DNA of 64,000 bases from an uncultured Muribaculaceae bacterium (lineage in GTDB: Bacteria; Bacteroidota; Bacteroidia; Bacteroidales; Muribaculaceae), in NCBI GenBank assembly GCA_910578395.1, contig CAJTPZ010000004.1, positions 186,001 to 250,000 on the forward strand, written 5' to 3'. The notes beneath the pieces are model-generated. The model was not told where the DNA came from. It did not search any database and worked only from the letters and a program-made list of their open reading frames with translations. Shown here one piece after another: positions 17,437 to 26,968 of the stretch. Numbering within the stretch: the stretch's first letter is position 1; each line of letters starts with the position of its first letter. The position numbers and the translations under genes were made by a program.

Positions 17437-17924
17437 ACAGAAACGAGTTCGTCAGAAACGTAGAGAGTTGTCAGAAGCAGGTACGCCGGTTTCTGACAGC
17501 CCTCTGCTGCGGCGACTCGACAATGGCCGACGATATAGCGCAGGATTCTTTTGTAAAAGCTTATCTAAGCTGCGACAATCTTACGGACGATAACAAATTC
17601 ATGTCATGGATCTACAGAATCGCCTATAACACATTTATAAGCAGCCGCAGAGTATCGCACGCAACAACATTTCTCGAAGATGCAGCCAATATCGAGAGCA
17701 AAGATACCTCAGACTCGGCATTCAGATATCAGGAACTGTACAAAGCACTGGACATGCTGTCGGTAAAAGAGCGTACCTCGATCCTGCTGTTTTATATGCA
17801 TGGATATGACATAAAAGAAATCGCAAAAATAATAGATTCCACATCCGACGCTATAAAACAGCATTTGTCGCGCGGCCGGCTCCATCTAAAGAAATTACTA
17901 CAGGAAGAATGCTATGGAAGATGA
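17433..17924 (+). CDS. ECF-type sigma-70 family RNA polymerase sigma factor
   Basis: The 163-residue protein has region 2 (ADDIAQDSFVKAYLSCD and KFMSWIYRIAYNTFISSRR) and region 4 (LSVKERTSILLFYMHGYDI and STSDAIKQHLSRGRLHLKKL, a helix-turn-helix), with nothing between, as in ECF sigma factors. The length is typical. It overlaps both neighbours (4 bp upstream, 11 bp downstream), so the three genes form one translationally coupled operon. The upstream or downstream membrane proteins are candidates for its anti-sigma partner; its regulon is unknown. Confidence 0.92.
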   Translation: MNRNEFVRNVESCQKQVRRFLTALCCGDSTMADDIAQDSFVKAYLSCDNLTDDNKFMSWIYRIAYNTFISSRRVSHATTFLEDAANIESKDTSDSAFRYQELYKALDMLSVKERTSILLFYMHGYDIKEIAKIIDSTSDAIKQHLSRGRLHLKKLLQEECYGR

Positions 17925-18321
17925 TAAATTAAAACAGATTTTCTCGGATTACGATCCACATCTGTCGCCAGATGTGATATTCATGTCGAGACTCGAACAG
18001 AATCTGCGCTCAGTCGAATTCATAAAAGAGAGAACAAATACCGCGATACGACGCAACAAAGCAGCCATGCTGATCGCATGTGCGGTCGGCTTCATCGCCG
18101 GAACAGGATTTTCTCTGGCATTCCCCTATATATCGGCATGGTTCAGATTTTTGGGAGATATAAATCTGTCGGGCTGGCAAGCTACCATACCTGTCAACGA
18201 CATAGCTACATGGGGATCGGGATGCCTGCTGACAGCGGTGCTTTCATTGGCGTCATACGACGTAGCACTCGCCGTAATTTTTAACCGCAACGACAACAGG
18301 ACGACTATTGCGAAGCCATGA
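17914..18321 (+). CDS. Membrane protein coupled to the sigma factor, possible anti-sigma
   Basis: The 135-residue protein has a cytosolic N-terminal helical region (MEDDKLKQIFSDYDPHLSPD onward, about 50 residues) and three hydrophobic segments (AAMLIACAVGFIAGTGFSL, FPYISAWFRFL and CLLTAVLSLASYDVALAVIF). A short cytosolic N-terminus before a membrane anchor, coupled to an ECF sigma gene, is the classic anti-sigma layout, but I see no zinc-binding ASD motif. The stop overlaps by 17 bp the 3' end of the convergent helicase gene, with no terminator visible between them. Confidence 0.65.
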   Translation: MEDDKLKQIFSDYDPHLSPDVIFMSRLEQNLRSVEFIKERTNTAIRRNKAAMLIACAVGFIAGTGFSLAFPYISAWFRFLGDINLSGWQATIPVNDIATWGSGCLLTAVLSLASYDVALAVIFNRNDNRTTIAKP

Positions 18322-21300
18322 CCGACAGCCTATGGACGACAGAAGCATCGAGATCCCAGATGAACCCACGTATACCGTTATGCCCCATGGCTGCAAGCTG
18401 ACGCATACATGAGCGCACTTTGCCACGAAGAACAGCAAGGTGCGCTTCAGTTGTATCGGCAGTACAATACTCCACAACATCGATATACCCATCGGGGCGC
18501 CATACTATGCGATCAGGGCGCCAACGCCTGATAATCGAGACATTTCCGGCAAACAATTCAGGACAAAGCATAATGCGTCCGTTGCTGTCGAACCAACCCG
18601 AAGCTTCGGGGGTCGAGGCAATGGCGTTGCTTATTGTATTGAATGCCTGAGTGGAATATGCTTTATCGAGCCTTGCCTTATGAGCCATACGCCTGACGAC
18701 TACCGAAATATCACATACGCGGCGTACAGAGCCAAGCACACGTTTAAGAAATATAAGCCGCTGAGCAGGATCGCTGAAATCACGTATATAGCGGTCATCT
18801 ATTCCTGTTATTTCAAGAATATTGTCGTTGTCGCGTGTGATATATGGAGGCATGAATGACGACTGCGGCTCTCCGGTGTCACACAAAGGGACCGTAGGCT
18901 CTCCGATTGTGAGCGTGCCAGAGGAGTCGAGCATTCCGGCAAGATTGAATTTCAGCGGAGTCTCTTCTGTCGCGGCTCCAGCACCTTTAAGCAAAGCGTC
19001 GCCAACAGTCTCATCCCTTCCACCTACAAGAGCAGTAACGACAAGTTCACGTGTCGGACGCGTGAGCGCCACATAAAGCAGGTTTATATTGTCGAGATAC
19101 TGACTGTTTACGAAATCACTGAAGCCCTGGGCGAACGCGCCGGGAAATCCAGCAAGCGCCGGGGAATTTTCAAGAGGGATATAAGGAGGCACAAGATCAG
19201 GATCTATACCCGGAATAGAGTCGGTCTTATACCAGCTATAACTACGCTTGAAAGGCGTAGATGTCTCAGTCATGCGAAAGTCGAGAAACGGAACATGGAC
19301 ACATGGAAACTCCAGGCCTTTCGCCTTGTGGATAGTGAGCACATTTATAGCATCGACATCACCCGGAATAGTGAGGCTCTGAGTGAGCCGCTTCATATCC
19401 CACCACTCGAGAAATCCACGCAGATCATTGCCATAGTGCGACACATATTCGTTGACAAGATCCATAAACCCTGTAAGGTAGATGTTGTGCACCTCTGTAT
19501 CGGACACCGGAATACCTTTGCCTTTCATCTCCTCCATAGCCTCCCTGACAATGCGCTCAGCCATAGTGATAAGGCCGGAAGCGGGTGAAGTAAGAAGACG
19601 TGTATCGGCATCGTCGTCGGCCTGTCGAGACCTCATGCGTGGCGAGCATTCCTCCACAGCCAGAGAGAGAGCCCCGGCAGGGCCGGCTCCAGAAGCAAAC
19701 AAATGCATGTGGAAACGATTGGCAAGGTGCGTGAGGTCACGCTGACCAACCGACGGCCATCGCGACTGCGAATCAGCAGCATCCGGCGAGCCTACCGATG
19801 GAGTCATAAGCATTCTGAGCCGCGCCACAAGCATCTTCACGAGAGGCGACTCTCCGACAAGAAGTGCGTCGGACGACATGACCTGCACACGCGGCAACCC
19901 CTCCCATACCGGAGTATCCATAGCATTGAGCAGGTATTTTACGGCCATTTCCCCTTCGCGCCGCTTTCTGACCAGTATGGCTATATCACGTGGCCTATAA
20001 CCGGCACGCAATTGCCTGATCACACCGTCGAGCATACGTGACATAGCGACTTCGACAAAATCAGGCATATCAGCGGAATCACTCTCTTTATTGTGAAAAG
20101 CTATGTCGACATAGCCCGGCACCCCGTCGGTGCGTCCGGCCAGTTCCTGCACCGTGTCGGCATAGACGGAAACGGAAGTGTCGGACGGCCTAAGATTGTA
20201 CACCGAAGGCAAGGCATCGAAAAGCGCATTGTTGAATTTCACAATACAGTGGGCCGAACGATAGTTCACATTCTCACCCTTTCCTGAGCCTCGGAGATCT
20301 ACCGTATATCCGCGTTTTTGAATTTCGTCGGCAACAATGTGATTTAGCAGACGGAAATCGGTGTTACGGAATCCGTAAATACTCTGTTTGCCATCGCCGA
20401 TGATAAGATTGTCTTTATCGTGGCTGAGACTTTCGAGTATGAGCGGACGCAGAATGTTCCACTGCATCATCGACGTATCCTGAAACTCATCGAGAAGGAA
20501 GTGCCGGAGCCTCAGACCGAGTCTCTCATAGATAAAGGGGGCCTCTTCCTCGCTAGCGATGATGCGCGACAGGAAGTCATTGGTATTGCTCTGCAGCACC
20601 ATGTTCTCATCGCGACAGAATTTTTCGAGATGACGGCGCATCTCTCCGAAAAGTCCGAGCGGAAACAGATTATGAAGCAGAAAATCGACACATGCGATCT
20701 GCCGCTGGTCGTCGAGATTTGCACGGCATACTCCCGCAATGCGGTCTATAAGCGCCGTGTTGCCGTAATATGGTTTATAGACACACGCCTTAGGTTCTCC
20801 AATAGCTGCCGACTCCGGTGTTTTTCCAGTAGAAAGTTTCCCCATGCTCCATGAAGTCATCGCAGTCATGAGATTGCGGCTTATTACCTTGTCGCCAAGC
20901 ATGGCAACTTCAGAAAGGAGCGCTCCGGTGCGTTGCACAAGATCTTTCCGCAGCAGCGCGAGACGTTTTCCGAGAGCCTCACGCAGTCTTATGACTCTTG
21001 TTCCTGAATCGGCGTCAAACCAACCGTCGATCTCATCGGCATGCAGCTTATAGGTCTCATTGAACAACAGCGACAGCCGCTCAGCGAGGCCGGCAAATGT
21101 CGATGTAGCACGGTTGAAAAGATTAAAAGCTTTTCCATCGGTCATCATCGACTCCATGTAAGCAAGAATCCACTCCCGAAGCCGGGCCTTGCGCCCTATG
21201 CTGGCCGCATCGCGAGAGTCGGGGAAATAGGGCGAGTTACTGTTGATTACGTCAAGCATGTCGTGAACCGCACTATCGATCGCCTCGCGCTGATTGAGCT

Positions 21301-21820
21301 GAATGCGATAATTGTCAGGAAGATTTAGCTCGCGGGCAAAAGTGCGAAGCACAGTCTGAAAAAAAGAGTCGATAGTGGATACATTGAACGATCCGAAATC
21401 GAAAAGCAGCTGCATGAGTGCGCGTCGTGCAGCACCGGATATATCGGCACTCGAAGCCGGAGCAAAAATCTCCAGCAACTTCGACATGTATGGATTACCG
21501 GTGCCGCAGTCACCGGCCGACAGAGCCGACAAAGTCTCGACAATACGGGTCTTCATCTCGGCAGTGGCCTTGTTTGTAAAAGTTACGGCAAGTATCGCCC
21601 TATGACGTGCCGGAGGCGGTGCCGATGGGTTGTTAAGCCGCCATGTCCCCGTGACACTGTCGCGCCACCCGATAAGGAGCGAGATGTAGCGCAGCGCAAG
21701 TGTGAAAGTCTTACCCGACCCGGCTGATGCCTTGTAGATAGTAATCAAAGGAGTATGTTGAGTGACACAGAAATAAACGACAATTATTAAGGCGTGCGGT
21801 ACCGATCGATATATCGGCAT
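18305..21820 (-). CDS. UvrD/RecB-like helicase (AddA-like) with degenerate nuclease domain
   Basis: The 1171-residue protein carries the superfamily 1 set: KASAGSGKTFTLAL (Walker A, 30-43), AVTFTNKATAEMKTRI, LLDEFQDTS near 441, VLTIHKAKGLEFPC near 825 and LLYVALTRPTREL near 917. A C-terminal region starting near 1070 resembles the RecB/AddA PD-(D/E)XK nuclease, but the RPDRIVWRPDGYIDVVEYCT stretch near 1100 has Cys where the catalytic Lys is expected. A TATTTCTG promoter-like sequence lies inside the first 20 codons, so the true start may be TTG at 21748. The role is probably double-strand-break processing. No AddB-like partner is adjacent. Confidence 0.88.
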   Translation of the reverse strand: MPIYRSVPHALIIVVYFCVTQHTPLITIYKASAGSGKTFTLALRYISLLIGWRDSVTGTWRLNNPSAPPPARHRAILAVTFTNKATAEMKTRIVETLSALSAGDCGTGNPYMSKLLEIFAPASSADISGAARRALMQLLFDFGSFNVSTIDSFFQTVLRTFARELNLPDNYRIQLNQREAIDSAVHDMLDVINSNSPYFPDSRDAASIGRKARLREWILAYMESMMTDGKAFNLFNRATSTFAGLAERLSLLFNETYKLHADEIDGWFDADSGTRVIRLREALGKRLALLRKDLVQRTGALLSEVAMLGDKVISRNLMTAMTSWSMGKLSTGKTPESAAIGEPKACVYKPYYGNTALIDRIAGVCRANLDDQRQIACVDFLLHNLFPLGLFGEMRRHLEKFCRDENMVLQSNTNDFLSRIIASEEEAPFIYERLGLRLRHFLLDEFQDTSMMQWNILRPLILESLSHDKDNLIIGDGKQSIYGFRNTDFRLLNHIVADEIQKRGYTVDLRGSGKGENVNYRSAHCIVKFNNALFDALPSVYNLRPSDTSVSVYADTVQELAGRTDGVPGYVDIAFHNKESDSADMPDFVEVAMSRMLDGVIRQLRAGYRPRDIAILVRKRREGEMAVKYLLNAMDTPVWEGLPRVQVMSSDALLVGESPLVKMLVARLRMLMTPSVGSPDAADSQSRWPSVGQRDLTHLANRFHMHLFASGAGPAGALSLAVEECSPRMRSRQADDDADTRLLTSPASGLITMAERIVREAMEEMKGKGIPVSDTEVHNIYLTGFMDLVNEYVSHYGNDLRGFLEWWDMKRLTQSLTIPGDVDAINVLTIHKAKGLEFPCVHVPFLDFRMTETSTPFKRSYSWYKTDSIPGIDPDLVPPYIPLENSPALAGFPGAFAQGFSDFVNSQYLDNINLLYVALTRPTRELVVTALVGGRDETVGDALLKGAGAATEETPLKFNLAGMLDSSGTLTIGEPTVPLCDTGEPQSSFMPPYITRDNDNILEITGIDDRYIRDFSDPAQRLIFLKRVLGSVRRVCDISVVVRRMAHKARLDKAYSTQAFNTISNAIASTPEASGWFDSNGRIMLCPELFAGNVSIIRRWRPDRIVWRPDGYIDVVEYCTADTTEAHLAVLRGKVRSCMRQLAAMGHNGIRGFIWDLDASVVHRLSVMASQ

Positions 21821-21827
21821 ATCCCAA

Positions 21828-23072
21828 TCACAGCTTCTTTACTGCCATACAAAGCCTTATAAGCGTTGTCATGACTGTACGGTCGACAATGCGGGCGCGG
21901 TCGCCAGGAAAACGGCAACACCATGAGTGTGATCCGGCAGGAGTGAGAACACACATCCACACCGTGCCTACAGGCTTGTCCGGCGTGCCTCCGCCAGGAC
22001 CGGCAACACCGGAAGTGGCTATAGCACAGTCAGCCCCGCACAGCCTTGCCACTCCGGCAGCCATCTGCTCAACGACCGGAGCGCTGACAGCACCTTCGGT
22101 TTCAATTATCAGGGGATCGACCCCAAGCACACCGGTCTTGACGTCGTTGCTGTAGGAGACCACCGCCCCCTGCATTACGGCACTTGCCCCGGGCACCGAA
22201 GTGATTGCAGCAGAAACCGATCCACCGGTGCAACTCTCGGCTGTTGCGACCTTGAGACCGCGCGCGGCAAGCAGCTCTATAAGACAAGCCGCCGGCGTCA
22301 TATCCTTATCGGCAAAAAGATTGTCGCCGACAAGCGTGATCAGCTCCTCCCGGCACCTGTCCATCATGGCATCGAGAGCGGCACGGTCGGCGTGTGATCC
22401 GTCGAGCCGCAGGCGTATTAGTCCCGGTTGAGGAAGATAGGCAAGATGCATGTATGACGGCAGACTCTCTTCCCATGATGAAAGTCTGATAGCAAGATCG
22501 CTCTCGGTGATATCTATGGCCTGGATCACATCGCTGCGAAGAGCCACATCGGGAGCATAACGCCGCAAAAGCATGGGGAAAACTTCGGCCGTGAACATGC
22601 CGCGGGTCTCGAAAGGCACACCCGGCATCGCCACAAGAGTTTTGGTCCCTTTACTGAAAACCATTATCGGGGCTGTGCCGAGCCTGTTCTGTATAACACT
22701 GCACGACGTTGGCACAAGAGCCTGGTCGGCGGTAAGCGTGTTGAGACGTATGCCCCTTTTTCCCACTACCTCGCGCACATTGGCCTCCACCTCGGCATCA
22801 CGGTACAGTTCACCCCCAAACACATCCATCAGCGCCTGCTTGGTAATATCATCTTTTGTCGGCCCGAGACCTCCGGTGGTGAGCACAACTTCAGCACGGT
22901 CAAGAGCTTCAAGTACGGCATTGCGTATGCGGGAGTTGTCGTCGGGCACAACGTCGACATCGACAACGGTCCACCCGGCAGGACGCATAGTCCGGGCCAG
23001 AAAACCGGAATTGGTATCGGTGACCTGTCCGATCAGCAGCTCGTCACCAATGACAATAATCGAAACATTCAT
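21828..23072 (-). CDS. cinA: CinA family nicotinamide-nucleotide amidase/pyrophosphatase
   Basis: The 414-residue product has the N-terminal MoaB-like domain (VIGDELLIGQVTDTNSGFLA, TTGGLGPTKDDITKQALMD and VAMPGVPFETRGMF) and the C-terminal PncC-type amidase domain (KVATAESCTGGSVSAAIT near 270, with ATSGVAGPGGGTPDKPVGTV near 370). CinA recycles pyridine nucleotides by deamidating NMN. The length is normal. Its start overlaps the stop of tsaD by 4 bp, and the helicase gene follows 7 bp later, making a three-gene minus-strand operon. Confidence 0.95.
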   Translation of the reverse strand: MNVSIIVIGDELLIGQVTDTNSGFLARTMRPAGWTVVDVDVVPDDNSRIRNAVLEALDRAEVVLTTGGLGPTKDDITKQALMDVFGGELYRDAEVEANVREVVGKRGIRLNTLTADQALVPTSCSVIQNRLGTAPIMVFSKGTKTLVAMPGVPFETRGMFTAEVFPMLLRRYAPDVALRSDVIQAIDITESDLAIRLSSWEESLPSYMHLAYLPQPGLIRLRLDGSHADRAALDAMMDRCREELITLVGDNLFADKDMTPAACLIELLAARGLKVATAESCTGGSVSAAITSVPGASAVMQGAVVSYSNDVKTGVLGVDPLIIETEGAVSAPVVEQMAAGVARLCGADCAIATSGVAGPGGGTPDKPVGTVWMCVLTPAGSHSWCCRFPGDRARIVDRTVMTTLIRLCMAVKKL

Positions 23073-24112
23073 ATTGTGACACGGGCGTAGGGAGTCGCAC
23101 TGTAAGGGCAGAACTCGCCTTTGAGGTATTTGAAATAGCCCGCGGTGGCAACCATTGCAGCATTGTCGGTGGTGAACTCACGAGGCGGAATAAACGCCGT
23201 AATACCTTTAGCGGCACAGTAGTCGGCTACAGCCTGCCGGACACCGGAATTGGCCGATACACCACCACCGATAACGACAGTTTTCACACCGGTTTCTTTC
23301 ACTGCACGCGAGAGCTTGCCCATGAGGATTTCGATAATCGTGCGCTGCAGACTCGCCGCGAGGTCAGGCATGTTCTCTTCGACAAATCGCGGATTGAGTT
23401 TTGTCTCGTCGCGCAAGGTGTAAAGAAACGATGTTTTCAGGCCGCTGAAACTGTAGTCAAGACCGGGAATGCGCGGTTTTGCAAAGTTGAAACGGTCAGG
23501 ATCTCCTTCGGCGGCAAGCCGGTCGATATGCGGTCCGCCGGGATAAGGAAGCCCCATTACTTTCGCACATTTGTCAAAAGCCTCGCCAGCTGCATCGTCG
23601 ATGGTACGCCCGATGACCTCCATATCGAAGTAGTCGCGCACAAGTATAATCTGTGAGTTGCCTCCCGAAACCAGCAGACATAGAAAAGGAAACTCAGGCA
23701 CTACATCGGAGGTCTCTTTACGTATGAAATGGGCGAGCACATGGCCATGCAGGTGATTGACATCGACCACCGGAACCCTCAACGCAAGCGAGAGCCCTTT
23801 GGCAAATGATGTGCCCACAAGCAACGACCCCAGCAATCCGGGGCCACGTGTGAACGCTATAACCGAAAGATCGGAAACCCCGACTCCCGCATGGCGCAGA
23901 GCCGCATCAACCACCGGAACAATATTCTGCTGATGGGCGCGTGAGGCAAGCTCCGGCACAACGCCGCCATACTCCTCATGCACCTTCTGCGAGGCAATGA
24001 TATTGGAACGTAGAAGCCCGTCGACTACAACCGCAGCCGATGTGTCATCGCATGAGGACTCTATGCCGAGAACTACCACGGGTTTCTTCTTTAATGATTT
24101 ATTATCTTCCAT
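23069..24112 (-). CDS. tsaD: tRNA N6-threonylcarbamoyladenosine synthase subunit TsaD
   Basis: The 347-residue ASKHA-fold protein has GIESSCDDTSAAVVVDG, the metal-binding HQQN and HLHGH (NHLHGHVLAHF), FPFLCLLVSGGNSQI, and DDAAGEAFDKCAKVMGLPYPGGP. It makes the t6A37 modification of ANN-decoding tRNAs together with TsaB, TsaC and TsaE; tsaE is also in the window at 59.9 kb. It is the first gene of the tsaD-cinA-helicase operon and diverges from valS. On its strand the box TAAATTTG lies at 24168-24175. Confidence 0.98.
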   Translation of the reverse strand: MEDNKSLKKKPVVVLGIESSCDDTSAAVVVDGLLRSNIIASQKVHEEYGGVVPELASRAHQQNIVPVVDAALRHAGVGVSDLSVIAFTRGPGLLGSLLVGTSFAKGLSLALRVPVVDVNHLHGHVLAHFIRKETSDVVPEFPFLCLLVSGGNSQIILVRDYFDMEVIGRTIDDAAGEAFDKCAKVMGLPYPGGPHIDRLAAEGDPDRFNFAKPRIPGLDYSFSGLKTSFLYTLRDETKLNPRFVEENMPDLAASLQRTIIEILMGKLSRAVKETGVKTVVIGGGVSANSGVRQAVADYCAAKGITAFIPPREFTTDNAAMVATAGYFKYLKGEFCPYSATPYARVTI

Positions 24113-24167
24113 TTCTGAATAAGATCTAAGTGCCGAAAGCGCGGTGATTAGGCCACGCTATGACACA

Positions 24168-24194
24168 CAAATTTAGTAAATCTTATTATCTTTG
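24168..24194. promoter_or_regulatory. Overlapping divergent promoters for tsaD and valS
   Basis: The plus-strand -7 box TATCTTTG at 24187-24194 serves valS, and the minus-strand box TAAATTTG at 24168-24175 serves tsaD. They are only 11 bp apart, so polymerase binding at one should interfere with the other. The valS box lies downstream of an in-frame ATG at 24160, which rules that ATG out as the start. Confidence 0.6.
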
Positions 24195-24222
24195 CACTCA
24201 TCTTCGGGCAGATAAGCCCGGC

Positions 24223-26943
24223 ATGTCAAAATCAAAATCTCAAATGAGCGAATTAGCCACTAAATATGTCCCCGGGGAAGTTGAGGACAAATGGTATGCC
24301 TATTGGCTGAATCACAACTTGTTTCATTCGACACCCGATGCACGTGAGCCTTACACTGTAGTGATCCCCCCGCCAAATGTGACGGGCGTGCTTCACATGG
24401 GTCACATGCTCAACAATACAATCCAGGATATTCTGGTGCGCCGCGCCCGGATGGAAGGTAAAAACGCACTGTGGGTACCCGGAACCGACCATGCCTCGAT
24501 CTCGACTGAAACCAAAGTGATCGGCAAGCTCAAAGAGATGGGGATAAAGAAAACCGACATCACCCGAGAGGAATTTTTGCGCCACGCATGGGAATGGACC
24601 GACAAGTACGGCGGCATAATCCTTCAGCAGCTACGCAAACTCGGCGCATCGTGCGACTGGGAACGCACGGCTTTCACCATGGACGAAAAGAGGTCAAGCT
24701 CAGTGATAAAGGTATTCTGCGATCTCTATGACAAAGGTCTTATATACCGCGGACTACGCATGGTAAACTGGGACCCGGAGAACCGCACGGCCATATCGGA
24801 CGATGAGGTGTTCTACGTCGAGGAGAAAGCCAAGCTCTACTATCTGCGATACTATATTGCCGACGATGACATGAGCGGCGAAGTGACCGATGAGAGTGTG
24901 GTTCATACCGACAGCGCCGGACGGCGCTATGCAGTGGTGGCCACCACGCGTCCGGAGACGATAATGGGCGACACAGCCATGTGCATCAACCCCAAAGACC
25001 CGAAAAACACATGGCTCAAAGGCAAAAAGGTGATAGTGCCGTTGGTAGGACGCGTGATACCTGTGATCGAAGACCGTTATGTCGAGATCGATTTCGGCAC
25101 AGGCTGTCTCAAGGTAACTCCGGCACACGACAAAAACGACTACATGCTGGGCAAGACCCACAACCTCGACACGATAGACATATTCAACGAGGACGGCACT
25201 GTGAGCGAGGAATCGCCTCTGTATGTGGGCATGGACCGCTTTGCAGTGCGCGAGCAGATAGCCAAGGATCTCGAAGCTGCCGGACTAATGGAAAAGGTAG
25301 AGGACTATGTAAACAACATCGGTCTCTCGGAGCGCACCAAAGTGCCTATCGAGCCACGCCTGTCGCTGCAGTGGTTCATCAAAATGAAGCACTTTGCCGA
25401 AATATCGCTCGGCCCGGTAATGGACGACATAATCCGCTTCGTGCCAGAAAAATACAAGACCACTTACCGCCTGTGGCTTGAAAACATACAGGACTGGTGC
25501 ATCAGCCGCCAACTCTGGTGGGGACACCGCATCCCGGCTTATTTCTATGGCGAACTGGAGGCTCAGACATTCGTTGTGGCCGAGAATGTCGAACAGGCTC
25601 TCGAAAAAGCCCGCGCCGCATCAGGCAACCCTGACCTCAAAGCGGAGGATCTGCACCAGGATGAAGGCGCACTCGACACATGGTTCAGCTCGTGGCTCTG
25701 GCCTATCACACTCTTCGACGGCATCAACAATCCCGGTAACGAGGAGATAAAATACTACTATCCTACGGCTACGCTCGTTACAGGACCCGACATCATTTTC
25801 TTCTGGGTGGCCCGCATGATCATGGCCGGTTATGAGTATGTAGGAGAACGTCCTTTCGACAATGTTTACTTCACCGGCATCGTTCGCGACAAGATCGGTC
25901 GTAAGATGTCGAAAATGCTCGGTAACTCCCCCGATCCTCTCGAACTGATAGCACAGTTCGGTGCCGACGGCGTGCGCATGGGTATGCTCATGGCCGCCCC
26001 CGCAGGAAACGACATAATGTTTGACGAGAAACTCTGCGAAAACGGCCGTAATTTCTGCAATAAGATCTGGAACGCATTTAGACTGCTTCAGGGCTGGACT
26101 ATTTCCGACTCGATCACACAGCCCGAAGAATCACGTCAGGCCATCGGTTGGTTCAAAGCCCGTCTTGACGCCACAGTAGCAGAAATAGAGGACCTGTTCT
26201 CCAAGTTCCGTCTGTCGGAAGCTCTCATGGCAGTCTATCGTCTTTTCTGGGACGAGTTCTCGTCATGGTATCTCGAGATGGTGAAGCCGGCCTATGGCGA
26301 GCCGATCGACCGCGAGACAATGAACGCCACAATGGGATTCTTCGACAGCCTGCTAAGGCTCTTGCACCCGTTCATGCCGTTTATAACAGAAGAACTATGG
26401 CAGCACCTGGCCGACCGCCGTGACGGAGAGTCGATCATGTATGCCGAGATGCCGCGCTCATGCTCTACCGACAGCGACCCGCTGCTGCAGTCGATGGAGC
26501 GTGCAAAGGAAATCATCACCGCAGTGCGTGGTGTGCGTGCCTCCAAAAACCTTTCTCCGCGCGAACCCCTTGCACTTTCAGTTGTTGACGACGGCGAATG
26601 CGCTCTGCCCATGCGTAGTGTGGTAGAAAAGCTCGCCAACCTTTCGGGTGTGACATTCAACGCAGTCAAGGATGCAGCAGCCGCATCGTTTATCATCGGC
26701 ACGACTGAGTTCAATGTGCCTCTGTCGGACGCCGTCGACTCCGAAGCCGAGCTTGCAAAGCTGCGAAAAGAGCTTGAATATCAGCAGGGATTCCTCGCAT
26801 CGGTCGAGAAAAAACTTTCCAACGAACGCTTCACTGCCAAAGCTCCTCAGGCAGTCGTCGACGCCGAACGGCGCAAACAAGCCGACGCTCAGGCCAAGAT
26901 AGCATCCCTGCAGGCTTCTATCGATGCTCTTTCAGGAAAATAA
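24223..26943 (+). CDS. valS: Valyl-tRNA synthetase
   Basis: The 906-residue class I synthetase has PPPNVTGVLHMGHMLNN (HIGH motif near 58), WVPGTDHASI, the editing domain with TTRPETIMGDTAM, QDWCISRQLWWGHRIP, and KIGRKMSKMLGNSPDP (KMSKS near 561). A C-terminal helical arm (from about 845) forms the coiled coil of bacterial ValRS. The start was set at 24223 because the -7 box lies upstream of it and downstream of an earlier ATG; an ATG at 24244 is also possible. The size is typical. Confidence 0.98.
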   Translation: MSKSKSQMSELATKYVPGEVEDKWYAYWLNHNLFHSTPDAREPYTVVIPPPNVTGVLHMGHMLNNTIQDILVRRARMEGKNALWVPGTDHASISTETKVIGKLKEMGIKKTDITREEFLRHAWEWTDKYGGIILQQLRKLGASCDWERTAFTMDEKRSSSVIKVFCDLYDKGLIYRGLRMVNWDPENRTAISDDEVFYVEEKAKLYYLRYYIADDDMSGEVTDESVVHTDSAGRRYAVVATTRPETIMGDTAMCINPKDPKNTWLKGKKVIVPLVGRVIPVIEDRYVEIDFGTGCLKVTPAHDKNDYMLGKTHNLDTIDIFNEDGTVSEESPLYVGMDRFAVREQIAKDLEAAGLMEKVEDYVNNIGLSERTKVPIEPRLSLQWFIKMKHFAEISLGPVMDDIIRFVPEKYKTTYRLWLENIQDWCISRQLWWGHRIPAYFYGELEAQTFVVAENVEQALEKARAASGNPDLKAEDLHQDEGALDTWFSSWLWPITLFDGINNPGNEEIKYYYPTATLVTGPDIIFFWVARMIMAGYEYVGERPFDNVYFTGIVRDKIGRKMSKMLGNSPDPLELIAQFGADGVRMGMLMAAPAGNDIMFDEKLCENGRNFCNKIWNAFRLLQGWTISDSITQPEESRQAIGWFKARLDATVAEIEDLFSKFRLSEALMAVYRLFWDEFSSWYLEMVKPAYGEPIDRETMNATMGFFDSLLRLLHPFMPFITEELWQHLADRRDGESIMYAEMPRSCSTDSDPLLQSMERAKEIITAVRGVRASKNLSPREPLALSVVDDGECALPMRSVVEKLANLSGVTFNAVKDAAAASFIIGTTEFNVPLSDAVDSEAELAKLRKELEYQQGFLASVEKKLSNERFTAKAPQAVVDAERRKQADAQAKIASLQASIDALSGK

Positions 26944-26968
26944 ACGGATATCCTAAAACCTCCCCGCC

